Shown here: piece after piece, positions 1 through 9,295 of the stretch
How positions within the stretch are numbered: position 1 is the stretch's first letter
Layout: every line of letters begins with the position of its first letter
Assembly (NCBI GenBank): GCA_049652745.1
Contig: JBASEY010000042.1
Coordinates: forward strand, 49,407 to 113,406
DNA length: 64,000 nucleotides
Direction: 5' to 3'
Source of the DNA: JBASEY01 sp049652745
Lineage (GTDB): Bacteria > CSSED10-310
Notes under the pieces: generated by a model
Database searches by the model: none
What the model was told of the DNA's origin: nothing
What the model saw: the letters and a program-made list of their open reading frames with translations, nothing else
Program-made: the position numbers and the translations under genes

Positions 1-974
1 AAATTGATTTTATACTTGTGGAACAACGCCGCCGCTTCTTTCAACTGAGCGTCGGTGATGTTTTTATTCAAAATTTCATTTCTTAATCGTTCATCCCCTG
101 TTTCGACACCGATAACCACGTTGTAGCATCCGGCATCTTTCAATGCTTTGACGGTTTCGTCATCGATGGAATCCGCTCGTGCATAGCAGATAAAAGGCAA
201 ATCGAAGTTTTTTGCATATTTGTCACAAAATTCCAGCAGCCAGGTTTTGTTTACGGCAAATTGGTCGTCTTCGAATAGAAACGTTTCAACCGGCCAACGC
301 TTTTTCAAGGCTTTCATCTCGTCAATTACATTATCGACGGATCGCCGTCTTATATAAGCGCCTTTACCCTTATAGAGTTTTTTCATGCTGTGATTGAAAC
401 AAAACGCGCAATTGTGTGGACAACCTCTGCTGGAAATCAATCTTTTAATAGGGTTGTCCTTGATCAAGGGGTATCGATAAAGGGACTCCCGGTTGACAAA
501 CGGCAGGGAATCCAGATCTTCGATAAGGGGTCTGACGGGGTTCCGAATGATTTGGCCGCCTATTTTGACGTGGATATTTTCTACATGCTGAATGTCATCG
601 GGAATTTTTTCTACAGCGAGAATTTCCGGAAGAACATATTCCCCTTCTCCGACACAGATCATGTCCAGGTATGATGAATGAGACAAAATTTCGGGAAAAA
701 ACGTCGGATGTGGTCCTCCCATTATCGTAGTGATATCGGAGCTGATTTCTTTTTTGATATGTTCGCACAGTTGGTGAGCCCAAAGTTGTGTTCCCGTCAC
801 CGTGCTGAATGCGACAAATCGAGGCTTTGAGCGGTTGACTTCTTTTAGGAGGTCCTTGTCTTTCCCAATGACGATATCGGCTTTAAACCCGGCTTTCCGG
901 GCGGCCGCCACCAGGCTCATAGCGCCTAAAGATTCAAACCAAATGTTTTGCAAAAATAAAATATCCACTCGCAC
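1..974 (-). CDS. B12-binding/radical SAM protein, 3' end outside the window
   Basis: The frame is open from a GTG at 974 to the window edge, about 324 codons, with an in-frame stop two codons upstream of the GTG. The N-terminal part looks like a cobalamin-binding Rossmann domain, with a MGGPHPTFFPE stretch and VGEGE motif typical of class B radical SAM enzymes. Next comes the radical SAM cluster motif in SSRGCPHNCAFC (CxxxCxxC), then VVIGVETGDERLRNEIL, typical of the core barrel. Such proteins bind a 4Fe-4S cluster and S-adenosylmethionine and often carry out methylations or rearrangements on lipids, cofactors or natural products. The substrate cannot be read from the sequence. The ribosome-binding site before the GTG is weak, so the exact start is uncertain. 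Confidence 0.85.
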   Translation of the reverse strand, partial: MRVDILFLQNIWFESLGAMSLVAAARKAGFKADIVIGKDKDLLKEVNRSKPRFVAFSTVTGTQLWAHQLCEHIKKEISSDITTIMGGPHPTFFPEILSHSSYLDMICVGEGEYVLPEILAVEKIPDDIQHVENIHVKIGGQIIRNPVRPLIEDLDSLPFVNRESLYRYPLIKDNPIKRLISSRGCPHNCAFCFNHSMKKLYKGKGAYIRRRSVDNVIDEMKALKKRWPVETFLFEDDQFAVNKTWLLEFCDKYAKNFDLPFICYARADSIDDETVKALKDAGCYNVVIGVETGDERLRNEILNKNITDAQLKEAAALFHKYKIN

Positions 975-1239
975 TGTTTACCGTTTCTTCGGTCTCAGGT
1001 CAAGATCATCACCATGGACTGGTCTTCAAACAACCTGGAACGACGTTCTTTTCTTAGCGCCATGCCGAAGGGTGTTTTTGAGGGAACGACAAATTCACAA
1101 GCATGCCCGGCCATGTTTTCAACTCGATATCACGATCTTTTGAAATGAAATTTATATTTTTATCGCTCCAATTTTACAAAAAATCAGACTTTTGCCAGAA
1201 TAGGCTAGGGTGCGAACACGGATTGGGAGGTGTTTTATA

Positions 1240-2481
1240 GTGAATCATTTCGGCAAAATAAAATGGTTTCTGGTGTTGATGTTTTTATTTCCTCGTGCGG
1301 TGTATTCAAATGCTGTGATTTACCCTGTTTTTGCGGATGGATGGCTTGTAGCCGGCAATAAAACCGTTGGGACGGCGGTTCGCCTTATGCGTGTCGGGAT
1401 GTGGTCGGAGGCTCAGGAGGAACTGCAAAAGTCGGTATGGAATCGACCGCGAAATCATGCCGCTCAATTCAATTTAGGCGTGTGCTATGAACGTGTCGGG
1501 CAGCTTGAAAACGCCAAACGTTTTTACCAGCGTGCCGTCGATCTTCGTCCGGAGGCTCTTTATTGTGAAGGACTGGCTCGTTTGGACGGCGTCGCAGGCA
1601 GGGGCGCTGAATTTGTCAAGTTTTTAATACCCTGTGATAGTTCGTGTAACCATGGATATGTATTTGCCAGAGCCGGCATGTGGGAATATGCCTCCCGGCT
1701 ATTTGAAAATGCTTATCATTATCGATCGAATGCCACCACGGCTTTGAACCTTGCCGTGGCTTATGAAGTGTTGGGCAATCGTCGGGACGCCGATCGAATG
1801 ATTCGGAATGCATCGGCATTGGGTAGTAATCAGCAATATTTGTCCTTCGCGCACTATCTGTCATCATCGTCGGATTTACCGTTGGAGATGGCGATATGTT
1901 TGCCGGATATTACGACCGTTACCGATATGCCGGTATTGAAAACAGCATTTATCATCGGTGACAACGCAGTATTGCGTTTGAGTCCGTCGCACGACTCCCC
2001 TGTCTTGGCGCAGTTGCGCCAAAATACCCGGGTCGATGTTCTGTCGCTCTCATCGACGTGGACACGGGTTCGAACTCACCAAAACAAAGAAGGATTTTTA
2101 CCGACACTGTTTCTCTCTTCAGAATATGTTACAGAAAAAACGGCAGTTCATGGTTATTCAACTGCGCATTCACAGGCTGCCGTAATAGAAGAGCATGAAG
2201 AATATGATGAGTATGAAGATATTTATGAACAGATTTTTGAAAATCCCGAGCCTTCGATTACCGTGACGATTCCTGAGGATGGAAACCGTGTAGCCATACG
2301 TGAAAAACCATCGTTGATGGCTGAAATAACGGGATATTTGGAGCCGGGGGATAGTCTGGAAGTCAGGGAAAGCGATGTTTCATCCTGGTATGAAATTGTT
2401 GATGATTCGCGGCCTCAAGGGTTTATCTTAAAAATGCATACCAAGGCGCTCGAAAAGCGCCTTCTTGGCGATGAGAACTGA
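1240..2481 (+). CDS. secreted TPR protein with two bacterial SH3-like domains
   Basis: A GTG start at 1240 follows GGGAGG at good spacing and gives 413 residues. It opens with a signal peptide (basic start, hydrophobic core, cleavage near VYSNA). The upstream GTG at 1210 has no such site. Residues about 45-200 hold TPR-like helical pairs, for example AAQFNLGVCYERVGQLENAK. Two SH3b-like modules follow, around residues 245-295 (VLRLSPSHDSPVLAQL) and 345-405 (VAIREKPSLMAEITGYLEPG), separated by a Glu/Tyr-rich acidic stretch. The family usually sits in the periplasm, where SH3b domains bind peptidoglycan or protein ligands. No catalytic domain is visible. A scaffold or BatE-like role is possible but is inference. 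Confidence 0.75.
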   Translation: MNHFGKIKWFLVLMFLFPRAVYSNAVIYPVFADGWLVAGNKTVGTAVRLMRVGMWSEAQEELQKSVWNRPRNHAAQFNLGVCYERVGQLENAKRFYQRAVDLRPEALYCEGLARLDGVAGRGAEFVKFLIPCDSSCNHGYVFARAGMWEYASRLFENAYHYRSNATTALNLAVAYEVLGNRRDADRMIRNASALGSNQQYLSFAHYLSSSSDLPLEMAICLPDITTVTDMPVLKTAFIIGDNAVLRLSPSHDSPVLAQLRQNTRVDVLSLSSTWTRVRTHQNKEGFLPTLFLSSEYVTEKTAVHGYSTAHSQAAVIEEHEEYDEYEDIYEQIFENPEPSITVTIPEDGNRVAIREKPSLMAEITGYLEPGDSLEVRESDVSSWYEIVDDSRPQGFILKMHTKALEKRLLGDEN

Positions 2482-2486
2482 GCGGC

Positions 2487-2700
2487 GCGCTCTGCGAGCG
2501 CGGTTCCTGGTTTCTGGTACTGGGTTTCTGGTTAGGTTTTTCAGTAGATTCATTTTTGGTGAGTCACCTATATGGTGGTAGATAACTATAGTTTCTTAAG
2601 TCGAACCACTTGGTGATTGGTTATTGGACATTGGATATTGGATATTGAATCTTCCATCCCTTGCCCCTTACCTCTTACCCCTGCTTCTTGCTTATAAAGC
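2487..2700. repeat. dispersed intergenic repeat, copy 1
   Basis: This fills most of the 352-bp gap before the SUMF1 gene. It starts with a small hairpin (GCGCTC-TGC-GAGCGC, 2487-2501), followed by reiterated words such as GGTTTCTGG and GGTTCCTGG. Then comes a run of ATTGGACATTGGATATTGG-like words, and it ends in a pyrimidine-rich stretch (CTTACCTCTTACCCCTG). The same order of words recurs at about 9661 and 10549, and partly at 44876. The remaining bases, up to the RBS at about 2820, hold nothing I can name. Confidence 0.7.
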
Positions 2701-2833
2701 TAACCATTTGGATATTGGACATTCGGTCATACTTGATACTTTTGTGACCATGATGTATAATAACTACAAAGTTTGCATTCTTTGAGATAGCGACGGATTT
2801 TATCGCTGACCTTTGAAAGAAGGAGCCAACATT

Positions 2834-5818
2834 ATGAAACATTATTGCTGGTGGATAAAAACGTTAGTTGTCATCTGTATTCTGTTCGGATGCCAACTCG
2901 CCTCTTCAATGGCTGCGGTCACCATCGATGTGGAGATGCGTTTGAATGACGGCGGCTTTGTATCGTATGACCATTTTCAAGCCGATTTGTATCTGAATAA
3001 CTTGGGTCGAATGGTGTCGGATGCGAGTATATTCGGAATACTCGAGGTAATGGGTGAGTTTTTCTTTTGGCCGTCATTTTCGAGTGAAGTTGATTTTGAG
3101 TTGATGGATATAAAACCTGGCGAAACGGTGGTGACTATTCTAGCGTTTGATTTCGGTGACATCGAGGATTTCATCCCGTTCGGGCCGATGGTTTTCTGGG
3201 GAGCCTGGTTTTTGGATATGGAAACGTGGAACTACGATTCTCAGGAGTTTTGGTTGGGTCCAGAGCATAAATGGACGCCGACCCCTACGCCTACACCGAC
3301 ATCTACGCCTGCATCCACAATAATAGTCTCAGAAATGGTTTTCATTCCTCCAGGAACTTACATGCGTGGTTCACCGGACGATGAACCCTGTCGTTTCGCA
3401 AATGAAATCCGCAGGCAGATCTCTCTGACTCGTGGGTTTTATATGATGCAAACGGAGGTGACCCGTCGGATGTGGGCGGATCTGAAATCCGTTCAGCCGG
3501 ATTTGCCGGATGATCCGAGCGCAACGGCATTCAGCCCGACGATGGATCATCCTGTACAGAATGTTACATGGTTTGATGCAGTATTGTTTGCAAATCTCAT
3601 GTCACTTCAGGAAGGGTACAGGCAGTGCTACTATCTGGACCAGGTTTTCATGACGCCGTTGGATGCGACGAATTACACTTCGAATTCAGTCTATTGTGAT
3701 TTCAATGCAAATGGATATCGTCTGCCTACTGATGCGGAATGGGAATACGCGTGCCGAGCAGGATCGGTCGGGCCGTTTTCATGCAGTGACCCCGATTTTA
3801 CCGATTTGACTTGTCAATCTTGTGTACCGGGAACTCATCCGGAATTGGAGCGGCATTGCGTGTATTGTGCCAATAATTGGAATGGACCTGAAGTTGTAGG
3901 CAGTAAGTATCCGAATATGTGGGGCTTATATGATATGCACGGGAACGTGTTTGAATGGTGTTGGGATTGGTATACCGTGAATCCATCGAGACCATTTGTG
4001 GATCCGACGGGACCGGAAACCGGCATACATAGAGTGGAGCGCGGTGGTTCATGGAGCGTCTACGCACAAAACTGCCGCTCGGCGATTCGGAGCAAGAACA
4101 CGCCTTACAACCGAGACAACAATCGGGGTTTTCGTCTTGTCAGAAGCGCTACCGGGTTTATTTATATTCCTGGAGGAACATACACGCAAGGTTCACCAGA
4201 CGATGAACCCTGTCGTCAGAGTGATGAAGACCAATATCACGTCACACTGACCTGCGGATTTGACATGATGGTTACGGAGGCGACTCGGCAGATGTGGGCG
4301 GATCTAAAGCATTTTCTGAGCAGCTTTCCGGAAGACCCGAGCGATACGAGTATCAGCCCGTCAATGATTCATCCTGTGCAGAATGTCACATGGAACGAAG
4401 CCGTATTATTTGCGAATATCTTGTCGATAAAGCGTAGGTTTGTTCCGTGCTACTATGCTGATGCGGAATTTACGGATGCCATAAATCTGAATAATTACAC
4501 CTCAGATACAATTTTTTGTAATTTCGACGCTAACGGATATCGTCTGCCTACCGAAGCGGAATGGGAATATGCGTGTCGGGCAGGGACGGTCTGGCCGTTT
4601 ACATGCTATGAGCCGAAGTATAACACCCGTAATTGTGAAACCTGTGAAGAAGAAACACATCGAACACTGGAACAGTACTGCGTCTATTGTGCAGCCGGCC
4701 AGACAGGAGCGAGTGTTGTCGGCAGCAAAAATGCCAATCAATGGGGGTTTTACGACATGCATGGCAATGTGAATGAATGGTGTTGGGATAGATATGGTTC
4801 GTATCCATCGGGCTCTGTAACGGATCCGACGGGACCGGAAACAGGATCAAATCGAGTGGCACGGGGTGGCAGTTGGAACTGTAGCGCACGGAGCTGTCGG
4901 TCGGCGAATCGCAACAGCATTGCTCCGGACAGCCGTAGCCACCTTCTAGGTTTTCGCCTTGTGAGGAAGCCTATGGAGCTTACTCATATTTCCTCAGGAG
5001 ATTTCAATCAAGGTCCATCATGGTATTTAGAACCTTGTCGTGACTCCTCTCTTGAAATCGGGCGTCACGTTACGCTGACCAGAGATTTCGAAATAATGCT
5101 TACAGAGGTGACCCGGCAGATGTGGGCTGATTTGAAGGCTGTTTGCCCGATGTTGCCGAACGATCCGAGCGACGAGACGGTGAGTCCGACGATGGATCAT
5201 CCCGTGCAGAATGTCACATGGAATGAAGCTGTATTATTTGCGAATCTGATGTCGGCAAAGGACGGCTACAGGCAGTGCTATTACAAAGATGCTTATTTCA
5301 CGTTGGTGCTAAGTGTGACGAATTACAATGAGCGCTTTTTCTTTTGCGATTTTGAAGCGGATGGGTACCGCCTTCCCACTGAAGCGGAATGGGAATATGT
5401 GTGTAGGGCTGGGACGACCGGAGCGTTTTCATGCGATGAGCCGTATTATGATAGCTATAATTGTGAATCCTGTGATCCGGGAACGCTCCTGGATCTGGAA
5501 CAGTATTGCGTCTTTTGTGCAAATTCTTCGAATGGTGCTGAGCTTGTCGGCAGTAAGCTTCCTAATCCATGGGAATTGTATGACATGCATGGCAACGTGA
5601 GTGAGTGGTGTTGGGACTGCTTTGAAAAATATCCATCGAAGCCTGTTGTAGATCCGACAGGAGGACCGCAACCCTGCCCTCTCGATTCACGCATAGAGCG
5701 AGGCGGCAGTTGGGATCACCCCGCGAAGTTCTGTCGGACGGCAAGTCGATCTTTTAGTAACTCCCGCACCCGTAAAAATTATCGGGGTTTTCGTCTTGTC
5801 AAAACGGTATTCCGCTAA
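2834..5818 (+). CDS. secreted protein with three tandem formylglycine-enzyme-fold (SUMF1) domains
   Basis: ATG at 2834 follows AAGAAGGAG and gives 994 residues with a signal peptide. LFGC near residue 18 could be an imperfect lipobox. Residues about 29-145 form a beta-rich module related to the C-termini of the two beta-helix proteins at 47-50 kb. A TPTPTPTPTSTP linker follows near residue 155. Three SUMF1/FGE-sulfatase domains then start near 168, 440 and 716. Each has the marker motifs GYRLPTxAEWEY, YDMHGNVxEWCWD, RGGSW and GFRLV. In true formylglycine-generating enzymes two cysteines follow the RGGS motif. Domain 2 has Cys at both positions, while domains 1 and 3 keep only the second. Surface binding or lectin-like use is more likely than sulfatase activation, but this is inference. 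Confidence 0.85.
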   Translation: MKHYCWWIKTLVVICILFGCQLASSMAAVTIDVEMRLNDGGFVSYDHFQADLYLNNLGRMVSDASIFGILEVMGEFFFWPSFSSEVDFELMDIKPGETVVTILAFDFGDIEDFIPFGPMVFWGAWFLDMETWNYDSQEFWLGPEHKWTPTPTPTPTSTPASTIIVSEMVFIPPGTYMRGSPDDEPCRFANEIRRQISLTRGFYMMQTEVTRRMWADLKSVQPDLPDDPSATAFSPTMDHPVQNVTWFDAVLFANLMSLQEGYRQCYYLDQVFMTPLDATNYTSNSVYCDFNANGYRLPTDAEWEYACRAGSVGPFSCSDPDFTDLTCQSCVPGTHPELERHCVYCANNWNGPEVVGSKYPNMWGLYDMHGNVFEWCWDWYTVNPSRPFVDPTGPETGIHRVERGGSWSVYAQNCRSAIRSKNTPYNRDNNRGFRLVRSATGFIYIPGGTYTQGSPDDEPCRQSDEDQYHVTLTCGFDMMVTEATRQMWADLKHFLSSFPEDPSDTSISPSMIHPVQNVTWNEAVLFANILSIKRRFVPCYYADAEFTDAINLNNYTSDTIFCNFDANGYRLPTEAEWEYACRAGTVWPFTCYEPKYNTRNCETCEEETHRTLEQYCVYCAAGQTGASVVGSKNANQWGFYDMHGNVNEWCWDRYGSYPSGSVTDPTGPETGSNRVARGGSWNCSARSCRSANRNSIAPDSRSHLLGFRLVRKPMELTHISSGDFNQGPSWYLEPCRDSSLEIGRHVTLTRDFEIMLTEVTRQMWADLKAVCPMLPNDPSDETVSPTMDHPVQNVTWNEAVLFANLMSAKDGYRQCYYKDAYFTLVLSVTNYNERFFFCDFEADGYRLPTEAEWEYVCRAGTTGAFSCDEPYYDSYNCESCDPGTLLDLEQYCVFCANSSNGAELVGSKLPNPWELYDMHGNVSEWCWDCFEKYPSKPVVDPTGGPQPCPLDSRIERGGSWDHPAKFCRTASRSFSNSRTRKNYRGFRLVKTVFR

Positions 5819-5824
5819 TCAGGT

Positions 5825-5865
5825 GCGCTCTGCGAGCGCTTCAGTGCTGAGTGCTGAGTTATAGG
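5825..5865. repeat. hairpin word of the dispersed repeat, after the SUMF1 gene
   Basis: The 15-mer GCGCTCTGCGAGCGC at 5825-5839 is identical to that at 2487-2501, so the same hairpin stands on both sides of the triple-SUMF1 gene. It is followed by the reiterated word AGTGCTGAG. There is no T-tract directly after the hairpin, so it is not a clear terminator. Confidence 0.6.
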
Positions 5866-5876
5866 TTTTTCACTCG

Positions 5877-7163
5877 TTAGTCGGAAAGCCGGAAAACACG
5901 GACACCGATCGTAAAACAAAGTAAACCGATACCAAGAGTTATCCCACAGGGTAAAAGCATGTCAACGAATGAAAACTGTCGCCATACAGCGCCTTCCAAA
6001 GCCAGCATCGCCCATTTGATCGGGCTGACAAAGCTGATATTTTGCAGCCAGACCGGCATGACGAACAGTGGAATCATACCGCCGCCAAGCATGGACATGA
6101 CAAGCAAGACAGCCCAGCCGATACCACTCGCCGACCGTTCCGTTTTGCCCAGAACGGACAGCAGCATCATAATCCCGACGAAACCGGTACAAATAGAAAG
6201 TATCGCCATCGCCAGAAGCGGAAAGGAATAGGGTTTTACCTGGAAAAAGAGTACGCCCAGCAACAGAAGTCCACACGAAATAGCCAGTGTCGTTAAAAAA
6301 CATCCTAATGCTTTACCAGCCAGTATTTGCGTCATGCTCACAGGAGCGATTCGAAGTCGAGTCATAGTGCCGTGCGTCCGCTCGACGACCAATGAAATAC
6401 TGAATACAGCGGTGCCTCCGATGATTCCCCAAATAATGCCTTGCGGAAATGATATGTCATAACCGTTTTGCGGCCCTTTTCGTTCACGTATTACTTCCGT
6501 GTAGTGAATAGTAAGAGGCTGAAATCCGGAGAAGCCTTCCGTGTCGGCAATTTCATCGTCGCTCTGATCGGTTTCGTTCAGATGCTCCATAAATTTGTCT
6601 AACTCCGTTAGGAATTGCCTGTAACGGTGAACTGTTTCCGAGCCCCATTCGTTCGACTCATCCAGTTCCGGCAGAAAGGAGTGGATTTGTTCCCGCATCT
6701 TTACGGGATCAGAGAAGACTTTCTGAAATCCTGGAAGACTGTAATTCATCAGTATGCCTTGAAGCATTCCGGCGGTCACTTTCTGTGCAGGGTCAACCCC
6801 CAGCTCAACTTCCGGCGGCTGCCCCTGAAACAAATTCTTTCGCGCATGGCCGAATCCGGGAAGCAGCACTACATATGCAGGTGCCGATCCCAGACGCACC
6901 TTTTCCACCGCTTCCTCCCGTGTTGCCATTTGAATACGCAGTTCATCGGCATTTTCCAGTTGCCCGATGAATTCACGCGATTCATCACTCATGTCTTCAT
7001 CCACTACCAATAAGGCAAGTGATCCTCTACTGCCGCCGCCTGAAAAGATAGTGCCGAAAAACAAGGCGAACAAAAGAGGAAAAAAGACTGTAAAGAAAAA
7101 TCCAGGTTTATCACGAATCAACAAACGGATATCTTTCAGTGCCATGGTAAGTATTGTGCTCAT
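5877..7163 (-). CDS. ABC-2 type transporter permease
   Basis: 428 residues from ATG 7163, two bases after the stop of the ATPase gene, so the pair is translationally coupled. An N-terminal membrane segment (PGFFFTVFFPLLFALFFGTI) is followed by a large extracytoplasmic region of about 200 residues. A cluster of five or so hydrophobic segments runs from about residue 240 to the end. This is the ABC-2 (NatB/YhaP/DrrB-like) exporter layout. The protein forms the membrane channel for the ATPase encoded upstream and probably exports a small molecule, drug or lipid-like substrate. The substrate is unknown. Confidence 0.85.
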   Translation of the reverse strand: MSTILTMALKDIRLLIRDKPGFFFTVFFPLLFALFFGTIFSGGGSRGSLALLVVDEDMSDESREFIGQLENADELRIQMATREEAVEKVRLGSAPAYVVLLPGFGHARKNLFQGQPPEVELGVDPAQKVTAGMLQGILMNYSLPGFQKVFSDPVKMREQIHSFLPELDESNEWGSETVHRYRQFLTELDKFMEHLNETDQSDDEIADTEGFSGFQPLTIHYTEVIRERKGPQNGYDISFPQGIIWGIIGGTAVFSISLVVERTHGTMTRLRIAPVSMTQILAGKALGCFLTTLAISCGLLLLGVLFFQVKPYSFPLLAMAILSICTGFVGIMMLLSVLGKTERSASGIGWAVLLVMSMLGGGMIPLFVMPVWLQNISFVSPIKWAMLALEGAVWRQFSFVDMLLPCGITLGIGLLCFTIGVRVFRLSD

Positions 7164-7165
7164 GA

Positions 7166-8011
7166 TCAATCTCTCAGTGACCGGCCGGTCAGGGTTAGAA
7201 ACACGTTTTCCAGTGTGGGTGATTCGACTGAGAAGCGCTGTAGATTTCCGCCGTTCTGAAGGCGAACCAGTTCCCCGACGGGGTCATTGGTTTCAATTCT
7301 GAATTGCCGGTCTTCCCGCTCAGCGATAACGACGCTTTTTCCACCGTGCGCAGCAATCAATTCATTGACAGTGCCCAGTGCAATCAATCGACCATGATCG
7401 ACGATAGCGACCCGATCACAGAGTTTCTGGGCTTCTTCCATGTAGTGCGTAGTATAAAGAATGGTAACACCGCTGTTTTTGAGAAGCGTGACATTATCAA
7501 AAAGCGCGTTTCGTGACTGGGGGTCCACACCAGCGGTAGGTTCATCCATGAAAACGACTTTCGGCTGATGAATCAGCGCTGCCGCAAGATTCAGTCGTCG
7601 TTTCATGCCTCCCGAAAATATTCCTGCCCGGTCGCGTTTTCGATCGATCAAACCGACAAAATCCAGGGATTCTTCAACGCGATTTTTCAAATAAGTTCCG
7701 TGTAACTGTTGCAACCGACCGAAAAAAAACAGGTTTTCTTCAGCGGTCAATTCATCATATAACGCTATCGCCTGAGGCGCTATACCGATCAAACGGCGAA
7801 CCTCAGGGTTTTCCGGTGATCCCTTTCCTCCGATATCGACTCGGCCGCTATCCGGACGAAGTAAACCGGCTGCCATGCTTACCGTGGTTGTTTTCCCTGC
7901 TCCGTTAGGTCCCAGAAGACCAAACACTTCGCCGGAAGAAATTTTCAGAGACAAGTCGGCAACAGCAACCGTATCTCCGTATGTTTTTTTCAGATCTTCA
8001 AGATGTATCAC
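7166..8011 (-). CDS. ABC transporter ATP-binding protein
   Basis: GTG at 8011 is preceded by AAGGG at proper spacing. The in-frame ATG at 8050 would add 13 residues that do not match the family. The 281-residue protein has Walker A GPNGAGKTTT, a signature FSGGMKRR (SGGM in place of SGGQ), Walker B VVFMDEPTAGVD and an H-loop TTHYMEE. It belongs to the NatA/DrrA/CcmA-like class that powers ABC-2 permeases. The permease gene follows at once on the same strand. Confidence 0.92.
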   Translation of the reverse strand: MIHLEDLKKTYGDTVAVADLSLKISSGEVFGLLGPNGAGKTTTVSMAAGLLRPDSGRVDIGGKGSPENPEVRRLIGIAPQAIALYDELTAEENLFFFGRLQQLHGTYLKNRVEESLDFVGLIDRKRDRAGIFSGGMKRRLNLAAALIHQPKVVFMDEPTAGVDPQSRNALFDNVTLLKNSGVTILYTTHYMEEAQKLCDRVAIVDHGRLIALGTVNELIAAHGGKSVVIAEREDRQFRIETNDPVGELVRLQNGGNLQRFSVESPTLENVFLTLTGRSLRD

Positions 8012-8268
8012 AATAACGCCCTTTCCCCAAATATCGGATGAACAAATCATATTGCCTAATGACTATTTTTGGCAATAGTATTGGGGCCACATCTGTCTAT
8101 CATGAGATGCTGTTAGACAAGCTGGAGATGTGGCTGAAAATATTTTGAACACGATTCCAAAGATTACAAAGATGGGCAGGATTAGATTCTGATCTCTTTT
8201 CAATTTGACGCAATGTTATAGGTGATTACAAATCCAAATCAAATATAATCATTGTCGTTTTATTCAGA
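8012..8268. other. intergenic region, nothing recognised
   Basis: An AT-rich gap between the divergent ABC operon and the Bro-N gene. It should contain the ABC promoter on the minus strand, but I cannot fix a convincing -35/-10 pair. No gene is visible here. Confidence 0.4.
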
Positions 8269-8297
8269 TTGACCAATCGCCCGAAATCCTCCATAAT
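8269..8297 (+). promoter_or_regulatory. predicted sigma-70-type promoter for the Bro-N/DinD-like gene
   Basis: TTGACC (8269-8274), 17 bases, CATAAT (8292-8297). It lies about 65 bases upstream of the ATG at 8365. The assignment rests on pattern only. Confidence 0.4.
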
Positions 8298-8364
8298 ACA
8301 AGCATTGCTGCCTTTACAAAGGCTTATGTTTGTTAGGTTTCTCACATTAACGCAGGCAAGGACT

Positions 8365-9189
8365 ATGGATACGAAAATTGCAGTTTTCAAAGGGAAGAAA
8401 GTCCGGAAAACCATTCATAATAATGAATGGTGGTTTTCGGTAGTTGATGTATGTTCAATTTTAACAGATAGTGCAGATCCCGGCGCTTATTGGCGTAAGT
8501 TAAAACAACGACTGAAAGAAGAAGGAAGCGAAGTCGTGACATTTTGTCACGGGTTGAAATTAGAAGCTCCAGACGGAAAGATGAGAAGCACCGATTGCGC
8601 TAATACAGAGGCTCTCTTTCGTGTAATCCAATCAATCCCGTCACCCAAGGCGGAACCATTCAAACGATGGCTTGCGAAAGTCGGATACGAGCGGGTTCAG
8701 GAAATCGAAGATCCGGAGTTGGCGACAAAGCGCACACGGGCTTTATATAAAGCGAAGGGATACAGTGACAATTGGATCGAGAAACGGATGCGCGGAATCG
8801 CAATCCGGGATGAACTCACTGATGAATGGCAAAAGCGCGGTGTCAAGGAAGCGTCCGAATACGCTATACTGACAGCGGAGATATACAAAGCGGCGTTCGA
8901 CATGACGCCATCGGAATATAAAAAGCACAAAAATCTGAAACGGGAAAATCTGCGGGATCACATGACGGATCTTGAACTGATTTTTTCTATGCTTGGGGAA
9001 GCATCAACAACGGAGATTGCCAGAACCCGAGACGCAAGGGGTTTTGGTGAAAATAAAAAAGCAGCCAGGGACGGGGGCTCTGTTGCCGGCAGAGCCCGTA
9101 AAGATCTTGAGGAGAAAAGCGGTCGGAAATTGGTTTCAGAACAAAACTATCTGGATGAACCGGAGGACAAGAAGTTGCTGGACAAATAG
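8365..9189 (+). CDS. Bro-N domain protein with DinD-like C-terminal region
   Basis: ATG 8365 gives 274 residues. The N-terminal 100 residues look like a Bro-N (phage antirepressor-type DNA-binding) domain: a beta start (IAVFKGKKVRKTIHNNEWWF), VVDVCSILTDS, then CANTEALFRVIQSIPSPKAE. The C-terminal half resembles the DNA-damage-inducible protein DinD in the stretch HKNLKRENLRDHMTDLELIF and the following GG-x-VAGRARKDLEEKSG segment. Family members are common in accessory regions, and DinD is SOS-induced in E. coli. I see no convincing LexA box here. Next to it lies a toxin-antitoxin-like pair, which fits an accessory patch. The upstream ATG at 8269 overlaps the promoter and is unlikely. Confidence 0.75.
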   Translation: MDTKIAVFKGKKVRKTIHNNEWWFSVVDVCSILTDSADPGAYWRKLKQRLKEEGSEVVTFCHGLKLEAPDGKMRSTDCANTEALFRVIQSIPSPKAEPFKRWLAKVGYERVQEIEDPELATKRTRALYKAKGYSDNWIEKRMRGIAIRDELTDEWQKRGVKEASEYAILTAEIYKAAFDMTPSEYKKHKNLKRENLRDHMTDLELIFSMLGEASTTEIARTRDARGFGENKKAARDGGSVAGRARKDLEEKSGRKLVSEQNYLDEPEDKKLLDK

Positions 9190-9295
9190 AATAGATGATC
9201 AAACCAGGTTAGTTACATAAATACTTTCAAATGAGCTAACTTAAAAGGATAAATATTTTTTATGAGCACTTCAGATAGAGGCTTGAAGGGTTAGA

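Noticed and set aside
2834..5818. Active diversity-generating retroelement at the SUMF1 gene
   Set aside because: No reverse transcriptase, Avd or AAC-rich template repeat is in the window, and silent third bases differ among the three copies. Only the resemblance is reported.
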